Below, one piece after another: positions 14,236-25,320 of a stretch of 64,000 nt of DNA. The notes beneath the pieces were generated by a model. That model was not told where the DNA came from, ran no database searches, and saw nothing but the letters and a program-made list of their open reading frames with translations. The position numbers and the translations under genes were made by a program. The stretch's first letter is position 1. Every line of letters starts with the position of its first letter. This DNA comes from Phocoena phocoena (lineage: Eukaryota > Chordata > Mammalia > Artiodactyla > Phocoenidae). The DNA lies in contig NC_089220.1 in the NCBI RefSeq assembly GCF_963924675.1, positions 158,943,270 to 159,007,269 on the forward strand, written 5' to 3'.

Positions 14236-14576
14236 GGGACTTCCCTGGTTAAGAATCTGCCTCCCAATGCAGGGGACACGGGTTTGAGCCCTGGTCGTGG
14301 AAGATCCCACATGCCGCAGAGCAACTAAGCCCGTGCGCCACAACTACTGAGCCTGCACTCTAGAGCCCGTGAGCCACAACTACTGAGCCCGCGAGCCACA
14401 ACTACTGAAGCCCGTGCACCTAGAGCCCGTGCTCTGCAACAAGAGAAGCCACTGCAATGAGAAGCCTGAGCACCGCATCGAAGAGTAGCCCTCGCTTGCC
14501 GCAACTAGAGAAAGCCCACACACGGCAATGAAGACCCAACACGGCCAAAATTAAAAATAAATAAATTTATATTAAA
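14236..14576 (+). mobile_element. CHR-type SINE, long form, with an A-box deletion
   Basis: Perfect 13-bp target duplication AAATAGTTTGTTA (14223-14235 and 14577-14589). The head reads 'cttccctggttaagaatctg', lacking the usual 'ggcgcagtgg', which removes most of the A-box. The rest of the long form is intact. Confidence 0.93.
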
Positions 14577-15049
14577 AAATAGTTTGTTAATGAGATATTT
14601 TACATTCTTTTTAAAGTACTAAATCTTTGGAATCTGATGTGTGTTTTATACTCGCAGCACATCTTAGTTGCTGCATAGACAGTGAAAAACTGGGACAATT
14701 AATACGTGGGAAGTCCCGTGAAATGTAAGGATAGTTGGAATCGAGGTACTAGAGTAAACTGCAGAGATAGAAGTTGGGTGTTTAGAATGTGGGATTTTTA
14801 AAATCTAGATTTTTGGAAGTGTTGTAATTACTAGTGATGACCATGGGAGGTTTTGACAGTGATGAAGAAAAAATGGAAGAAAAAATTGTTTTAATTCAGG
14901 AAGTCAAACGACTGAGAGACAAGAGTTTTGGGTGGATTATCTGAGTGAATGTTGACATCACTAAGAATATGATAGGAATAGTGATGAATTAGTCCTTAGC
15001 GAAGGAGGGGAGTAATGAGGATGTTGGTGGATGACAGCAATAAGGTTTC

Positions 15050-15240
15050 TTTCTTAAACACCTCTTCCCTGTCCTACAAGGTCAATTTATACCCTATTAA
15101 ATGCTCTTATAGAATCCTATATGTTTCCTCTGTGGTGCTCATTACATATGTTTGACACTTGATGCTGATCTACAAGAAAGCAGGTTTACCACGTTTGTCT
15201 TGTTTTTTCCTATATCTCCAGTGCCAGGCACATAAGCTCT
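15050..15240 (+). mobile_element. L2 3'-end remnant
   Basis: 'ctcttccctgtcctacaagg', 'tgtggtgctcattacatatgtttgac' and 'tatatctccagtgccaggcacataagct' match the sense 3' end of L2. Edges approximate. Confidence 0.55.
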
Positions 15241-15769
15241 CCAAAGTTTACATGAACTGTTAAAGGAGTCTGGAAGCTTAGTTCTGGTCCTCATTCTATC
15301 ACGAATTAGTTGTATTTTAACCAGCCTTTAACTCTTTTATTTTATCTTCTAAAAAAGGGCGAGTTTGAACTAGATTATGTCTAAAGTTACAATTCTGATG
15401 GTTTTTAGTCGAGTTTGTCTCTAACTTTTAGCCCTATAATTCTGATGTTTTTCATTAGTTTGTTTCTGAGTTAGTCCTTCAATTTCCTCTAAAAAAAAAT
15501 CGCCAATTTATTACACTTATTCCTTCTATTTTGTTGTTAACAAATGTTATGTTTAAATGTTTACTTTGTCATAATTAAGGTATCAAGATACTGAATAAAT
15601 AGGTTGTTCAGGAAGTGGTTTAATTCAGATTGTTATGAACTGTGATTCCTCTTAAACATTCTTAAAATCTTTTTATTAAAATCACTTTTTCAGTCTTGCT
15701 GAAGAGAGAAAATATAAGTGAGATTGTGTTAAATTAGACATCTTTGTCTTTATTCCTTCACTGATCAAC

Positions 15770-16915
15770 AGTACTGAAACTTACGGTCTCAGGACTCCTT
15801 TATACGCTCAAAAAATATCAAGGATCCCAGAGAACTTTCCTTTAGGTGGTTATATCTATCAATATTTACTGTATCAAAAGTTAAAATGGAGAAGTTTAAA
15901 ATGTTTATTAATTCATTTAAAATAACATGTAATGGGTTTTAACATAAATAATGTAAATAATAATTTTCTGAAAAATATCCATAGGTTTCCCAAACAAAAA
16001 AAGTTTAATGAGAAGAGTGGCATTGTTTTATATTACTGCACATCTCTTTAGTGACTGGCTAGAAGACAGCTAGAAGACACTTCTGCATTCAGCCTGTTGT
16101 GATATTTTATTTCGGTTGAACTATGTGAGAAAATCTGGCTTCATACAGTTATGTAGTTGGAAAGGAAGGAGTATTTTAATAGCCTGTGCATAGAATTATG
16201 GATAATTTTCTTTGATATTGTATCAAAACTCAGCAGATAGTAGTTCTTAAAGGTTGATTGCTGTGTGGACTCTGAAACCATATCAATGAACATTTTATAC
16301 TCCAGTACATTAAAAATCATTGCATGGGTCATTTGGATGGAAAGTATTTGTTCACTTAGTTATGTGGATCCTTCTGAATGTTGACACATTTCATTATATG
16401 ATATGAAAAAAATCACATTCATTAATATCACTACAGATCTTATGAGTCTTTAAGTATTGAAAAGCTTCCAAGCTCACATTGGTGGATGAAAGGTTTCCAA
16501 AATTCTATTTTTTACTTGAAAGCTCGAATTTTACTGTTGGCAACAAGTATTGCCAGTTATTTTCCTTGAAATGATAGGCTCACTTCGTTCATTTTTAGGA
16601 AAGTGTCTGCCAAATATCCAATCTGATTAACCATAGTTTGTCAGTTGTTTTTTGAAGTTCCATGGGAAAATGGCTTATTCAGCTTGCAACTAAATTGCAC
16701 AAGTGCTTTTTCCTATTGTACTTAGAATGCAGAATTACTTTATATATACTTTTCATTTTGTCACACAGAATGTTAAAAGGCATCTTGCCAGAAGAGAAGG
16801 CAAATAGCATTAGTATTATTATGAAAATAGTTTTGACCTTGTGAACCTCCAGAAAGGGTGTGAGAGATCCTCAGTAGTCCGCAGACCACACTTGGAGAAA
16901 CTTTGGTATAGATGA
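15770..16915 (-). mobile_element. hAT-Charlie DNA transposon, decayed
   Basis: The left end 'ctgaaacttacggtctcaggactcctttatac' and right end 'cctcagtagtccgcagaccacacttggagaaactttg' resemble the two ends of a Charlie-family (MER1-type) element. The interior carries segments such as 'gagaagagtggcattgtttta', 'gccaaatatccaatctgattaaccatagttt' and 'aaatgataggctcacttcgttcat' that belong to its transposase region, read on the minus strand. The frame at 16141-16332 (minus) is a remnant. Many indels and stops make it inactive. No convincing 8-bp target duplication was found. Confidence 0.75.
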
Positions 16916-18261
16916 TTGGTTTAGTAGACTTAATGCCTTCCATTTATGGTAATAGTGGGACTCTGAATTTTAAATATCTTTGTATAGCACTATCTGTAGT
17001 GCACATCTCTGACTAAAAGCTTGTGTAAATACCTCATAAAAAATTTAAAGTTCCTTGTGTAGGAATTCTCTTAGTACAGCATATACTATGTTAATCATTT
17101 TGGATAGTTTCTTATATTATGGGTCTTATTATTGCTCTGTATATTTCACCTTTCAGCACTAATTTTGAAATAGTTTTAGTTTCATATATCTGTTTTCTCC
17201 AAATTTTACCCATGCCAAAAGTTTGGTAATTTGTTTGAATAAATTTATTTGATTAATAGGAAGTTGTTTAAATTATATGATCTTTATGAAGCAGTATGAA
17301 ACACTAATTTTAAAGTGTTGATCGTCATCATTTAGTTTATTTCTAATTTGAGTATGTTCCAAATTAGATTTGAAGAAATCTGTTGTTGATATTACCTATG
17401 GTACATATCTTCCTTTTCTGTACTAAAGTATTTGTCTCAAAAAAAATAAAAATGACCCAACTAAAGTAGTAGAAAAAGACAAAAAAATGGAGAATATGTT
17501 TTTTGTTTCAGCTGTTTCTCTGACATTTTCCCTCTTCTGTTATTTATTTTTATGCTTTTCATGAAAAAAGCTTTGGATTAATCCATTTCTCTTTTAAACC
17601 ATTTCCCTTTCACAAAGGTTGCGAAATCTTTTTTTCTTTTTCACCTCCACATTTCATTAGAATTAATAATCAATCATATTCAGACTTTATTATGAATAGT
17701 GGGGAGACAAACTGGCGATACTCCCATTCTTTCAGAATAATCAGAGAATGCCATAAAGATCCTAAAGAAAACTGGCAAATTTTTACGGGTTCCCAAGTTG
17801 GAACCATAGGAATGCCCAATAAAGTGAAATATGTGTAATTATATGTAGCATACTTCACTGTATGACAGCATATATTAGTGTGTCACTTATTCAGTTATTC
17901 AGCAGTTTTTGACTGTCATGTGCCTAAGTATATTTTGTGAATCAGATGTAATGGTTGCCCTTAAGATAAAATCTCTGCCTCCCTCGCTAATCAAATAAAC
18001 CACATCCTGTAATAAATTTTATCTAGGGAAGCACATGTCGACATGAGAGTGTATGTCAGCTGCTCCCACCCAGCCTGGCATATCAAAGAAGTAATGTTGG
18101 GATTGAGATCTGAATGGTGAATATAATTAACCAAATTTAATATAGTTAACCAAGAATTTTTGAAGGAAGGAACAACAGTGTCCTTACCAGAGGGAACAGG
18201 AACATTACGTATACAGGCCCAAAGGTGAGGGAAAACAGAAGTATTATTATTTTTTCGCATC
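16916..18261 (+). other. Intronic sequence, no gene seen
   Basis: AT-rich DNA. The frames at 17670-17858 and 17991-18260 (minus) have no recognisable similarity or splice context, and no repeat family was recognised. Confidence 0.4.
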
Positions 18262-18545
18262 TTTATTGGATTATAATTACTTTACAATCTTGTGTTAGTT
18301 TCCATGGTACAGCAAAGTGAATCAGCTATGTGTATACATGTATCTCCTCCCTCTTGAGCCTCTCTCCCACCCTCCGCATCCCACCCCTCTAGGTCATCAC
18401 AAAGCACTGACATGATCTCCCTGTGCTATACAGCAGCTTCCCATTAGCAATTTATTTTACATATGATAGTGTATATATGTCAGTGCTACTCTCTCAGTTC
18501 GTCCCAGCCTTCCCTTCCTCCCCGTGTCCATACGTCCGTTCTTTA
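18262..18545 (-). mobile_element. L1 3'-end fragment (artiodactyl-type)
   Basis: Antisense 'ttattggattataattactttacaatcttgtgttagtttccatggtacagcaaagtgaatcagctatgtgtatacatgt', then 'gatctccctgtgctatacagcagcttccc'. Same 3' UTR family as 35054-35228 and 53858-53931. Confidence 0.8.
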
Positions 18546-18765
18546 TGAGCAGAATGATTTTGAACAAGTTATAAACCTGTGTGCTTTAGAGTATAGTGAG
18601 CAAAGAGGGGAAAGTGATCTGTGGAGACTTAGGGACCAGATCAAATAAGTTTTTTATAGGCTGTGTTAAGGATGTTGGTCTTTTGTCTGAGGCTGATGAG
18701 AAGACGTGGAAAATTTTAAGCAATGGGATGACATCATTTTTACTTTTTAAAGATTACTTGTGTTT

Positions 18766-19083
18766 TGGGCTTCCCTGGTGGCGTAGTGGTTGAGAATCTG
18801 CCTGCTAATTCAGGGGACACGGGTTTGAGCCCTGGTCTGGGAAGATCCCACATGCCGTGGAGCAACTAGGCCCGTGAGCCACAACTACTGAGCCTGCGCG
18901 TCTGGAGCCTGTGCTCCGCAACAAGAGAGGCCGCGATAGTGAGAGGCCCGCGCACCGCGATGAAGAGCGGCCCCCGCTTGCCACAACTAGAGAAAGCCCT
19001 CGCACAGAAATGAAGACCCAACACAGCCAAAAATAAATAAATAAAAAGGCAAGCATTTGAATCCCTTTTTAAAAAATAAAAAT
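18766..19083 (+). mobile_element. CHR-type SINE, intermediate between middle and long forms
   Basis: Perfect 17-bp target duplication AAAGATTACTTGTGTTT (18749-18765 and 19084-19100). The centre ('gcgcgtctggagcctgtgctccgcaacaagagaggccgcgatagtgagaggcccgcgcaccgc') is of middle-form type, but it continues into the long-form 3' half ('gatgaagagcggcccccgcttgccacaactagagaaagc', (AAAT)n). Confidence 0.93.
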
Positions 19084-19100
19084 AAAGATTACTTGTGTTT

Positions 19101-21359
19101 AGAGTGGAGAACAGATTGGAAGGAGGCTGGAGTATGTATGGATTGGAAGGAGCTCAAGAGGAGATGGTGGGAGGCTGATCTTGAGGTGATGGTAGCGAGT
19201 GGTCGTGAATTATCTAAACTCTCTAGTGCCTGGAATCATTGTGATGGGCTGTGACTACTTATTTTTCTTTTCTAGAAGGAGGAGTGTTTGAGGCTGTAGA
19301 GATGTGTTAAAAGTAATTCAGCAACTAGTTGTTTGATGCTCAACGAATAGTTATTAATTGCCTACTCTATGAAAGACTCCAGGTGTTGTGATGTCTATGT
19401 TACATGCAGTATAGTTATGTAAAAATCATTGAATGATAGAAGATTATAAAGCCTTAAATTTAGGGAAGAGAAAATTGATCTGTAGTACTTACATTTAAAT
19501 GAGGAAATGTTCTGTATAGAAGAAAATAATTGTAACTTTTGAAAGGTTTTTAGTTTTAGCAGTTTGTAGAATTTTGCTTAGAGAAAGAAAAAATGTCAAG
19601 CAGCATTTTTTTTTCTAAAAGAGCATGTAGGTAATTAATAGATTCCCATAAAAGATTAAATGATTCAGTTGTATTAAAAGCAAAACCTAGAATTTCCCTT
19701 CCTTCTTCTCCGCATATGCCTGTTCATCCCCTCCCCCAAACCACCGTCAAGTTGTTTTGTATCCTTCCACTTTTTGCACAGAGGATGAGGAAGATTCGTC
19801 TGGCACTGGTGCAGGATGGATTTGTGAAGGTGCAGACTGGATGCAGAGTGACAAGTTAGAGGACTGGTATATCTGTTCTTGAATTGAGATAGCTGCAGTT
19901 AAGATGGAAAAGGAAGAAATAGGTGCAAGAAGAAGAATCAGGAAGCTCGGTGAAGGAGATATGGTGGATAGGGAAAGGGAGAACTCAAAGATGACTTATT
20001 TTACCTAGAGCCATTCTTCTCCAGCGTAAAGCCAATATGCCCACAGAAGGTAATTTGCAGTCACAGAAGTGAATCTATGGACCTTCTCTTTTTCAGCCGT
20101 TAGTACACAGTTGGTTCCGGCACACTCCAGCTTTTACTCCTCCACAATTGAATTGATTGGCAGAGCAGTGGGTTGGAAAATAGGAATAAGACTTGACTGT
20201 TAGCTGGCAGTGTGGGTAGAAGTGGGCAGCGGGAGGAGAGAGGAAAGGCACTCTAAGGTTTCTCTGGCTGTGTGCTGTGGTGTCATGAGGCTGAGGGGCA
20301 AGTTCCTCCTTCTAACATTAATTTTGATGTTCTGTCATAATCTTCTGTATTATAGATTGCTGGATTTTTAGACACTTAGAATCTTTTGTAAGTACCTTCA
20401 AAATATGTGTGGCTTATATGTGGATTGAGAGCTGTCCCTTTTAAAAAGGAACTTTCAGAGAGAATTTTAAGGAACAGTGCAATGTTTGGGGGTTTCAGGG
20501 AAATTTAAATTTCTCATGGAGTGAGTTTTTCTGAGTCATGAGTTAAGCGGAAGGGGAGGTTGGGAGGCAAGGGATCTAGGTAGTAGGAAAATCATGTGTA
20601 CCACGACAAGTTTGAAAGAGCTACACGTAATTCGTTTTTGATAGTGTCAGATGCAAAGGAGGGTAGTGGAGGAGATGAGGTCTCAGTCAAAAATATACCC
20701 AAACTGCTGGCATTAAACTGTAGAAAACCAGTGTAGTATTTCCCACATTTGGAAACAGAGAAACCACATTTTAAATTTAACACTGGTAAGATGACACTGT
20801 GCTTTTTTTTGCTGTGCCCTGATATATATTGTGTTCTTTCATCTGGACACATTTGGCATAATCAACAGAAGCCATTCAGTAAGTGGGTAAATGCAGGAGA
20901 AATGGATTATAGGTCTGAATAAATCCCTTTTGTATCAACTAAGTATAATAACTTGGGGACTGCTTGCGTTACTGGATTTATTATTAGTGTTTAATTATAT
21001 CTTGTGGAATATAGAGCCACTTATCTCCAGTTCAGTTGTGCATTTCTTACACTCATCCTTATTCTGCCTACTCCCCCTGCCTCCCTTCGCCCCCCCCCAA
21101 AAAAAAAGAGAGAGAGAGAAAAGAAAGGCAGGCAGGTAGGATGGTACTGTCTATATGAAAACCCTGCCACTCTCAGGGTTTTTGTTTCGTTTTTGAGTGA
21201 AAAGGTAAGGTGGTGTAAAGTGAGAGGAATAAATGACATGTTTATGTCGCTGAGAAGAACTGTAATAAAACATTCCTTTTATAGTCAGGCACAAGTCTTC
21301 GGAAAAAAGTTTACTTCCACCAAGATGTTTTGACCTCATGGATACTGTAAGTCATGTAA
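19101..21359 (+). other. Intronic sequence, no gene seen
   Basis: About 2.3 kb with little recognised repeat. The frames at 20592-20852 (minus) and 20891-21139 have no family similarity. A short purine tract lies at 21101-21128. Confidence 0.45.
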
Positions 21360-21374
21360 TGATCTTGTTTCTTT

Positions 21375-21570
21375 TTCTTTTTTTTTTTTTTTTTTTTTTT
21401 CGGTATGTGGGCCTCTCACTGTTGTGGCCTCTCCCGTTGAGGAGCACAGGCTCCGGATGCACAGGCTCAGCGGCTCCGCGGCATGTGGGATCCTCCCGGA
21501 CCGGGGCACGAACCCGCGTCCCCTGCATCGGCAGGCGGACTCCCAACCACTGCGCCACCGGGGAAGCCCC
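21375..21570 (-). mobile_element. CHR-type SINE, middle form
   Basis: 15-bp target duplication TGATCTTGTTTCTTT (21360-21374 and 21571-21585). The segment 'ggccatggctcacgggcccagcc' is missing from the middle ('ggctcagcggctccgcgg'), an internal deletion of about 23 bp. Confidence 0.93.
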
Positions 21571-21824
21571 TGATCTTGTTTCTTTATCTTTGTGGATTCG
21601 TGGAGATCAGAGCCAAACTTATGGCTCTGATTTATTATGTAGTACTCTGTGGTCTCTGTGGTCTGTGTATTAACATCGTGCCTTTATCTTTTATATTATT
21701 GGATAACCTGATTTTTATCTTGTATATTTTCCTTTTTTATTTTACACATTTTTGTATTGATATAGTAATACCTAATGGCACTACCCTAGACCAATGAAAT
21801 TGTAATCTTTTTGGGGGGAGGTGA

Positions 21825-21908
21825 GGGTTAGATTGGATCCAGGGCTCTGGAATTTTTTTAAAAAGCTCACCAGGGGTTTTGATGTCCACCTAGGGTTGGA
21901 AATCACTG
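21825..21908 (-). mobile_element. MER5-like hAT remnant
   Basis: 'ccagggctctggaatttttttaaaaagctcaccaggggttttgatgtccacctagggttggaaatcactg' resembles the end of a MER5A-type non-autonomous hAT element. Low detail. Confidence 0.4.
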
Positions 21909-21916
21909 TTCTAGAG

Positions 21917-22130
21917 CAGGAGTGGGCAGATGTTTTCCCAAAGAGCCAGATAATAATTATTTTAGGTATTGCAGGCCATGTGGTCTGTCACAACTACTCA
22001 ACTCTGCCATTGTAGTAAGAAAACCATAGATGATATGTGAATTAATAGGTGTGAAGGTGTTCTAATACAACTTTGTTTGCAAAAATGGGGGGTAAGTATT
22101 TGGCCTGAGGGTCATAGTTGTTGAGCCCTG
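21917..22130. mobile_element. Non-autonomous hAT (Charlie-group) element
   Basis: 214-bp element starting CAGGAGTGGGCAGATG and ending TTGTTGAGCCCTG (imperfect terminal inverted repeats). Body: 'aaagagccagataataattattttaggtattgcaggccatgtggtctgtcacaactactcaactctgcc'. Flanked by an 8-bp duplication TTCTAGAG/TTCTACAG (one mismatch), as expected for hAT transposition. Confidence 0.75.
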
Positions 22131-23221
22131 TTCTACAGCCTGAACTATACTGTTGATGTACTAGAACTGTGCTTGAGCCAACATACTGAGGTGAATGGAT
22201 TTATTTTTTTGTCTGTCTCTTTCTTTTTTCTTTTCCAGTTGACTTTTTGAGAGCAGGTTTAGATGCACAGCAAAATTGAATGGAAGGCACAGAGACTTCC
22301 CATGTACTGTCTGCCCTTACACATGTACAGTCTCCCACATTATCAACATCCCCCACCAGCATGGTACATTTGTTACGGCTGATGAACCTACACTGATACA
22401 TCATTATCACCCAGAGTCTGTAGTTTGTTTACGTAGTTTAGGGTTCACTCTTGTTGTTGTACATTATTTGGGTTTTGAAAAACATAGAATGACATGTGTC
22501 CACCATTATTCTGCAGTACACAGTAGTTTCACTGACCTAAAAATCCTCTGTGCTTCACTTATTCATCCCTCCCTCCTTCCTGACTCTTGGCAACCAGTGA
22601 TCTTTTTACTGTCTCCTAAGCTTTGCGTTTTAAATAAGATCATATAGTTGGAATCATACAATATGTAACCTTTTCAGATTGGCTTCTTTCAGTTAGTAAT
22701 ATTCATCTAAGGTTTCTCCTTGTCCTTTCATGGTTTGATAGCTCATTTATTTTTGGCTCTGAATAGTATTCCATTGTGTGGATGTATCACAGTTTATTTA
22801 TCTGTTCATCTTGGTTGCTTCCAGGTTTTGGCAATCATGAGTAAAACTGCTATAAACATTCGTGTACAGGTTTTTGTGTATACGTAAGTTTTCACCTCCA
22901 AACTGACTGTACAGTTTTGGATTCCCATCATCAGTGAATGAAAGTCCTAGTTGCTCCGTATCTTTATCAGCATTTGGTATTGTCATTGTTCTGTATTTTG
23001 GCCATTCTAATAGGTGTGTAGTGATAATTCATTTTAATTTGCATTCCCCTGATGACATGATGTGGAGTACCTTTTCCTATGCTTATTTGCTATCTGTGTC
23101 TCTTCTTTGATGAGATGTCTGTAAGGTCTTTGGTCCATTTTTTAACTGGATTATTTGTTTTCTTATTGTTGCGATTAAGAGTTCTTTGTGTGTTTTGGAT
23201 AACAGTTCTTTACCAGGTTTT

Positions 23222-23550
23222 TAAAAAAATAATTATTTATTTATTTATTTTTGGCTGCGTTGGGTCTTCGTTACTGCGAGCAGGCTTTCTGAAGTTGTGG
23301 TGAGCGGGGGCTACTCTTCGCTGCGGTGCAAGGGCTTCTCATTGTGGTGGCTTCTCTTGTGGTGGAGCATGGGTTCTAGGCATGTGGGCTCAGTAGTTGT
23401 GGCTTGCAGGCTCTAGAGCGCAGGCTCAGTAGTTGTGGCGCATGGGCTTAGTTGCTCCGCAGCATGTGGGATCTTCCCAGACCAGGACTCGAACCCATGT
23501 CCCCTGCATTGGCAGACGGATTCTTAACCACTGCGCCACCAGGGAAGTCC
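23222..23550 (-). mobile_element. CHR-type SINE, long form
   Basis: (ATTT)n tail, 'ggctgcgttgggtcttcgttactgcg', ending 'cgccaccagggaagtccc', inside the older L1. The flanking L1 sequence continues on the other side; imperfect target duplication near 'ta(c/t)cagg'. Confidence 0.9.
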
Positions 23551-23720
23551 CATATCAGGCATATTTTGCAAATATTTTCTCCCAGTCTGTGTCTTGTCTT
23601 TTCATTCTCTTGACAGTGTCTTTTGCAGTGCAGAAAATTTTAACTTTAATGGGTCCAGTTTATCAATTCTGTCTTTTCATGGGCTATGCTTTTGGTATTG
23701 TATCTAAAAAGTCATCGCCC

Positions 23721-23848
23721 GGGAATTCCCTGGCAGTCCTGTGGTTAGGGCTCCGTGGTTCAATTCCTGCTGAGGGCCCGGGTTTGATCCCTTGTCGGGG
23801 ATCTGAAATCTCACAAGCTGCGCCGTGTGGCCAATAAATAAATAAATG
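23721..23848 (+). mobile_element. CHR-type SINE, short form
   Basis: Perfect 14-bp target duplication AAAAGTCATCGCCC (23707-23720 and 23849-23862). 'gggaattccctggcagtcctgtggttaggg ... gctgcgccgtgtggcc' plus (AAAT)n. Inserted in the older L1. Confidence 0.93.
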
Positions 23849-25113
23849 AAAAGTCATCGCCCAACCCAAGGTCTCTAGATTTTCTCCTATAAAACTAGGA
23901 GTTTTATAGTTTTGCATTTTGGGTAGGTCTGTAATCTGTTTTAAGATAATTGTGGTGAAGTATGTAAGATCTCTGTTTAGATTCATTTTTTTTGTATGTG
24001 GATTTCTAGTTGTTCCAGCACCATTTGTTGAAAAGATTTTCCTTGCTCCGTTATGTTGCCTTTGTTCCTTTGTCGAAGATCAATTGACTATATTTATATG
24101 GGCCTATTTCTGGCCTCTCTGTTCTGTTCCATTGATCTATTTGTCTGTTCTTTTGCCAGAACCACACTTGTCTTGATTACTGTAGCTTTATAGTAAGTCT
24201 TGAAGTTGGGTAGTACAACTTTGGTCTCAAAGTTGTATTTAGCATTGTGTTGGCTATTCTTGGTCCTTTGACTCTCTAGATAAACCATATTTATTAAAAA
24301 TTTCAATCTTTATTGATATATAATTGACATGCAATATTGTGTAAAAGTTTAAGGTATACAACATGGTGATTTGATACACGTACACATTACCAAGTGATTA
24401 CCACAGTAGGGTTAGTTAATACGTCCATCACCTCACATAATTACCATTTTGTTTTTTGGAGAAAGCAACTTTCAAATATATAATACAGTATCGTTAATTA
24501 TTGTCACCAAGCTATACATTAGATCCCCAGAACTTAGTCATCTCATAACTGGAAGTTTGTACCCTTTCACCAACATTTTCCCATTCCCCACCACCAACTA
24601 CCATTCTACTCTCTGTTTATCTGAGTTCAGCTTTTAAAGATTCCACATATAAGTGATATTATACAGTATTTGTCTTTCTCTATCTGACTTACTTCACTTA
24701 GCATAATTCCCTCAAGGTCCATCCATGCTGTTGCAAATAGCAGGATTTGCTCTTTCTGGTGGCTGAGAAATAATCCTCTGTGTGTGTGTGTGATGTGTGT
24801 ATACACACCATATCTTTATCCATTCATTTGTAGATGAACATTTAAGTTTGTTAAGCTTGTTTCCATATCTTGGCCGTTGTGAATAATGCAGTGAACATGG
24901 GAGTGCAGTTATCCTTTTGAGATCCTGATTTCATTTCCTTTGGATATATACCCAGAAATGGGATTTCTGGATCATATGGTAGTCCTGTTTTAAAATTTTT
25001 GAAAGCCTCCATACTGTTTTCCATGGTGGGCATACCAATTTATATCCCACCAACAGGACACAAGGGTTCCCTTTTCTCCACATCCTTGCCAGTGCTTGTT
25101 ATGTCTTGTCTTT

Positions 25114-25320
25114 TTTTTTTTTTTGGTTGCGATACGCGGGCCTCTCACTGCTGTGGCCTCTCCCGTTGCGGAGCACAGGCTCCGGATGCACAGGCTTAGC
25201 GGCCATGGCTCACGGGCCCAGCCGCTCCGTGGCATGCGGGATCCCCCCAGATCGGGGCACGAACCCGCATCCCCTGCATCGGCAGGCGGATTCCCAACCA
25301 CTGCGCCACCAGGGAAGCCC
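25114..25320 (-). mobile_element. CHR-type SINE, middle form
   Basis: 14-bp target duplication TATGTCTTGTCTTT (25100-25113 and 25321-25334), inside the nested L1. Confidence 0.94.

Larger units (their letters stand above)
22202..24285 (-). mobile_element. L1 (older copy, 3' part), host of a nested L1
   Basis: Antisense L1M-type sequence from the 3' UTR ('gttgactttttgagagcaggtttagatgcacagc') through conserved ORF2-side blocks ('tccattgatctatttgtctgttcttttgccagaaccacac', 'cttgattactgtagctttatag'). Interrupted by SINEs at 23222-23550 and 23721-23848. It stops at 'ctctagataaac' (to 24285) and resumes at 31040. Coding capacity is lost. Confidence 0.85.

Noticed and set aside
16141..16332. Minus-strand frame as a domesticated transposase gene
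   Set aside because: It is a 63-residue remnant inside a heavily mutated hAT-Charlie copy, with no exon structure or start context.
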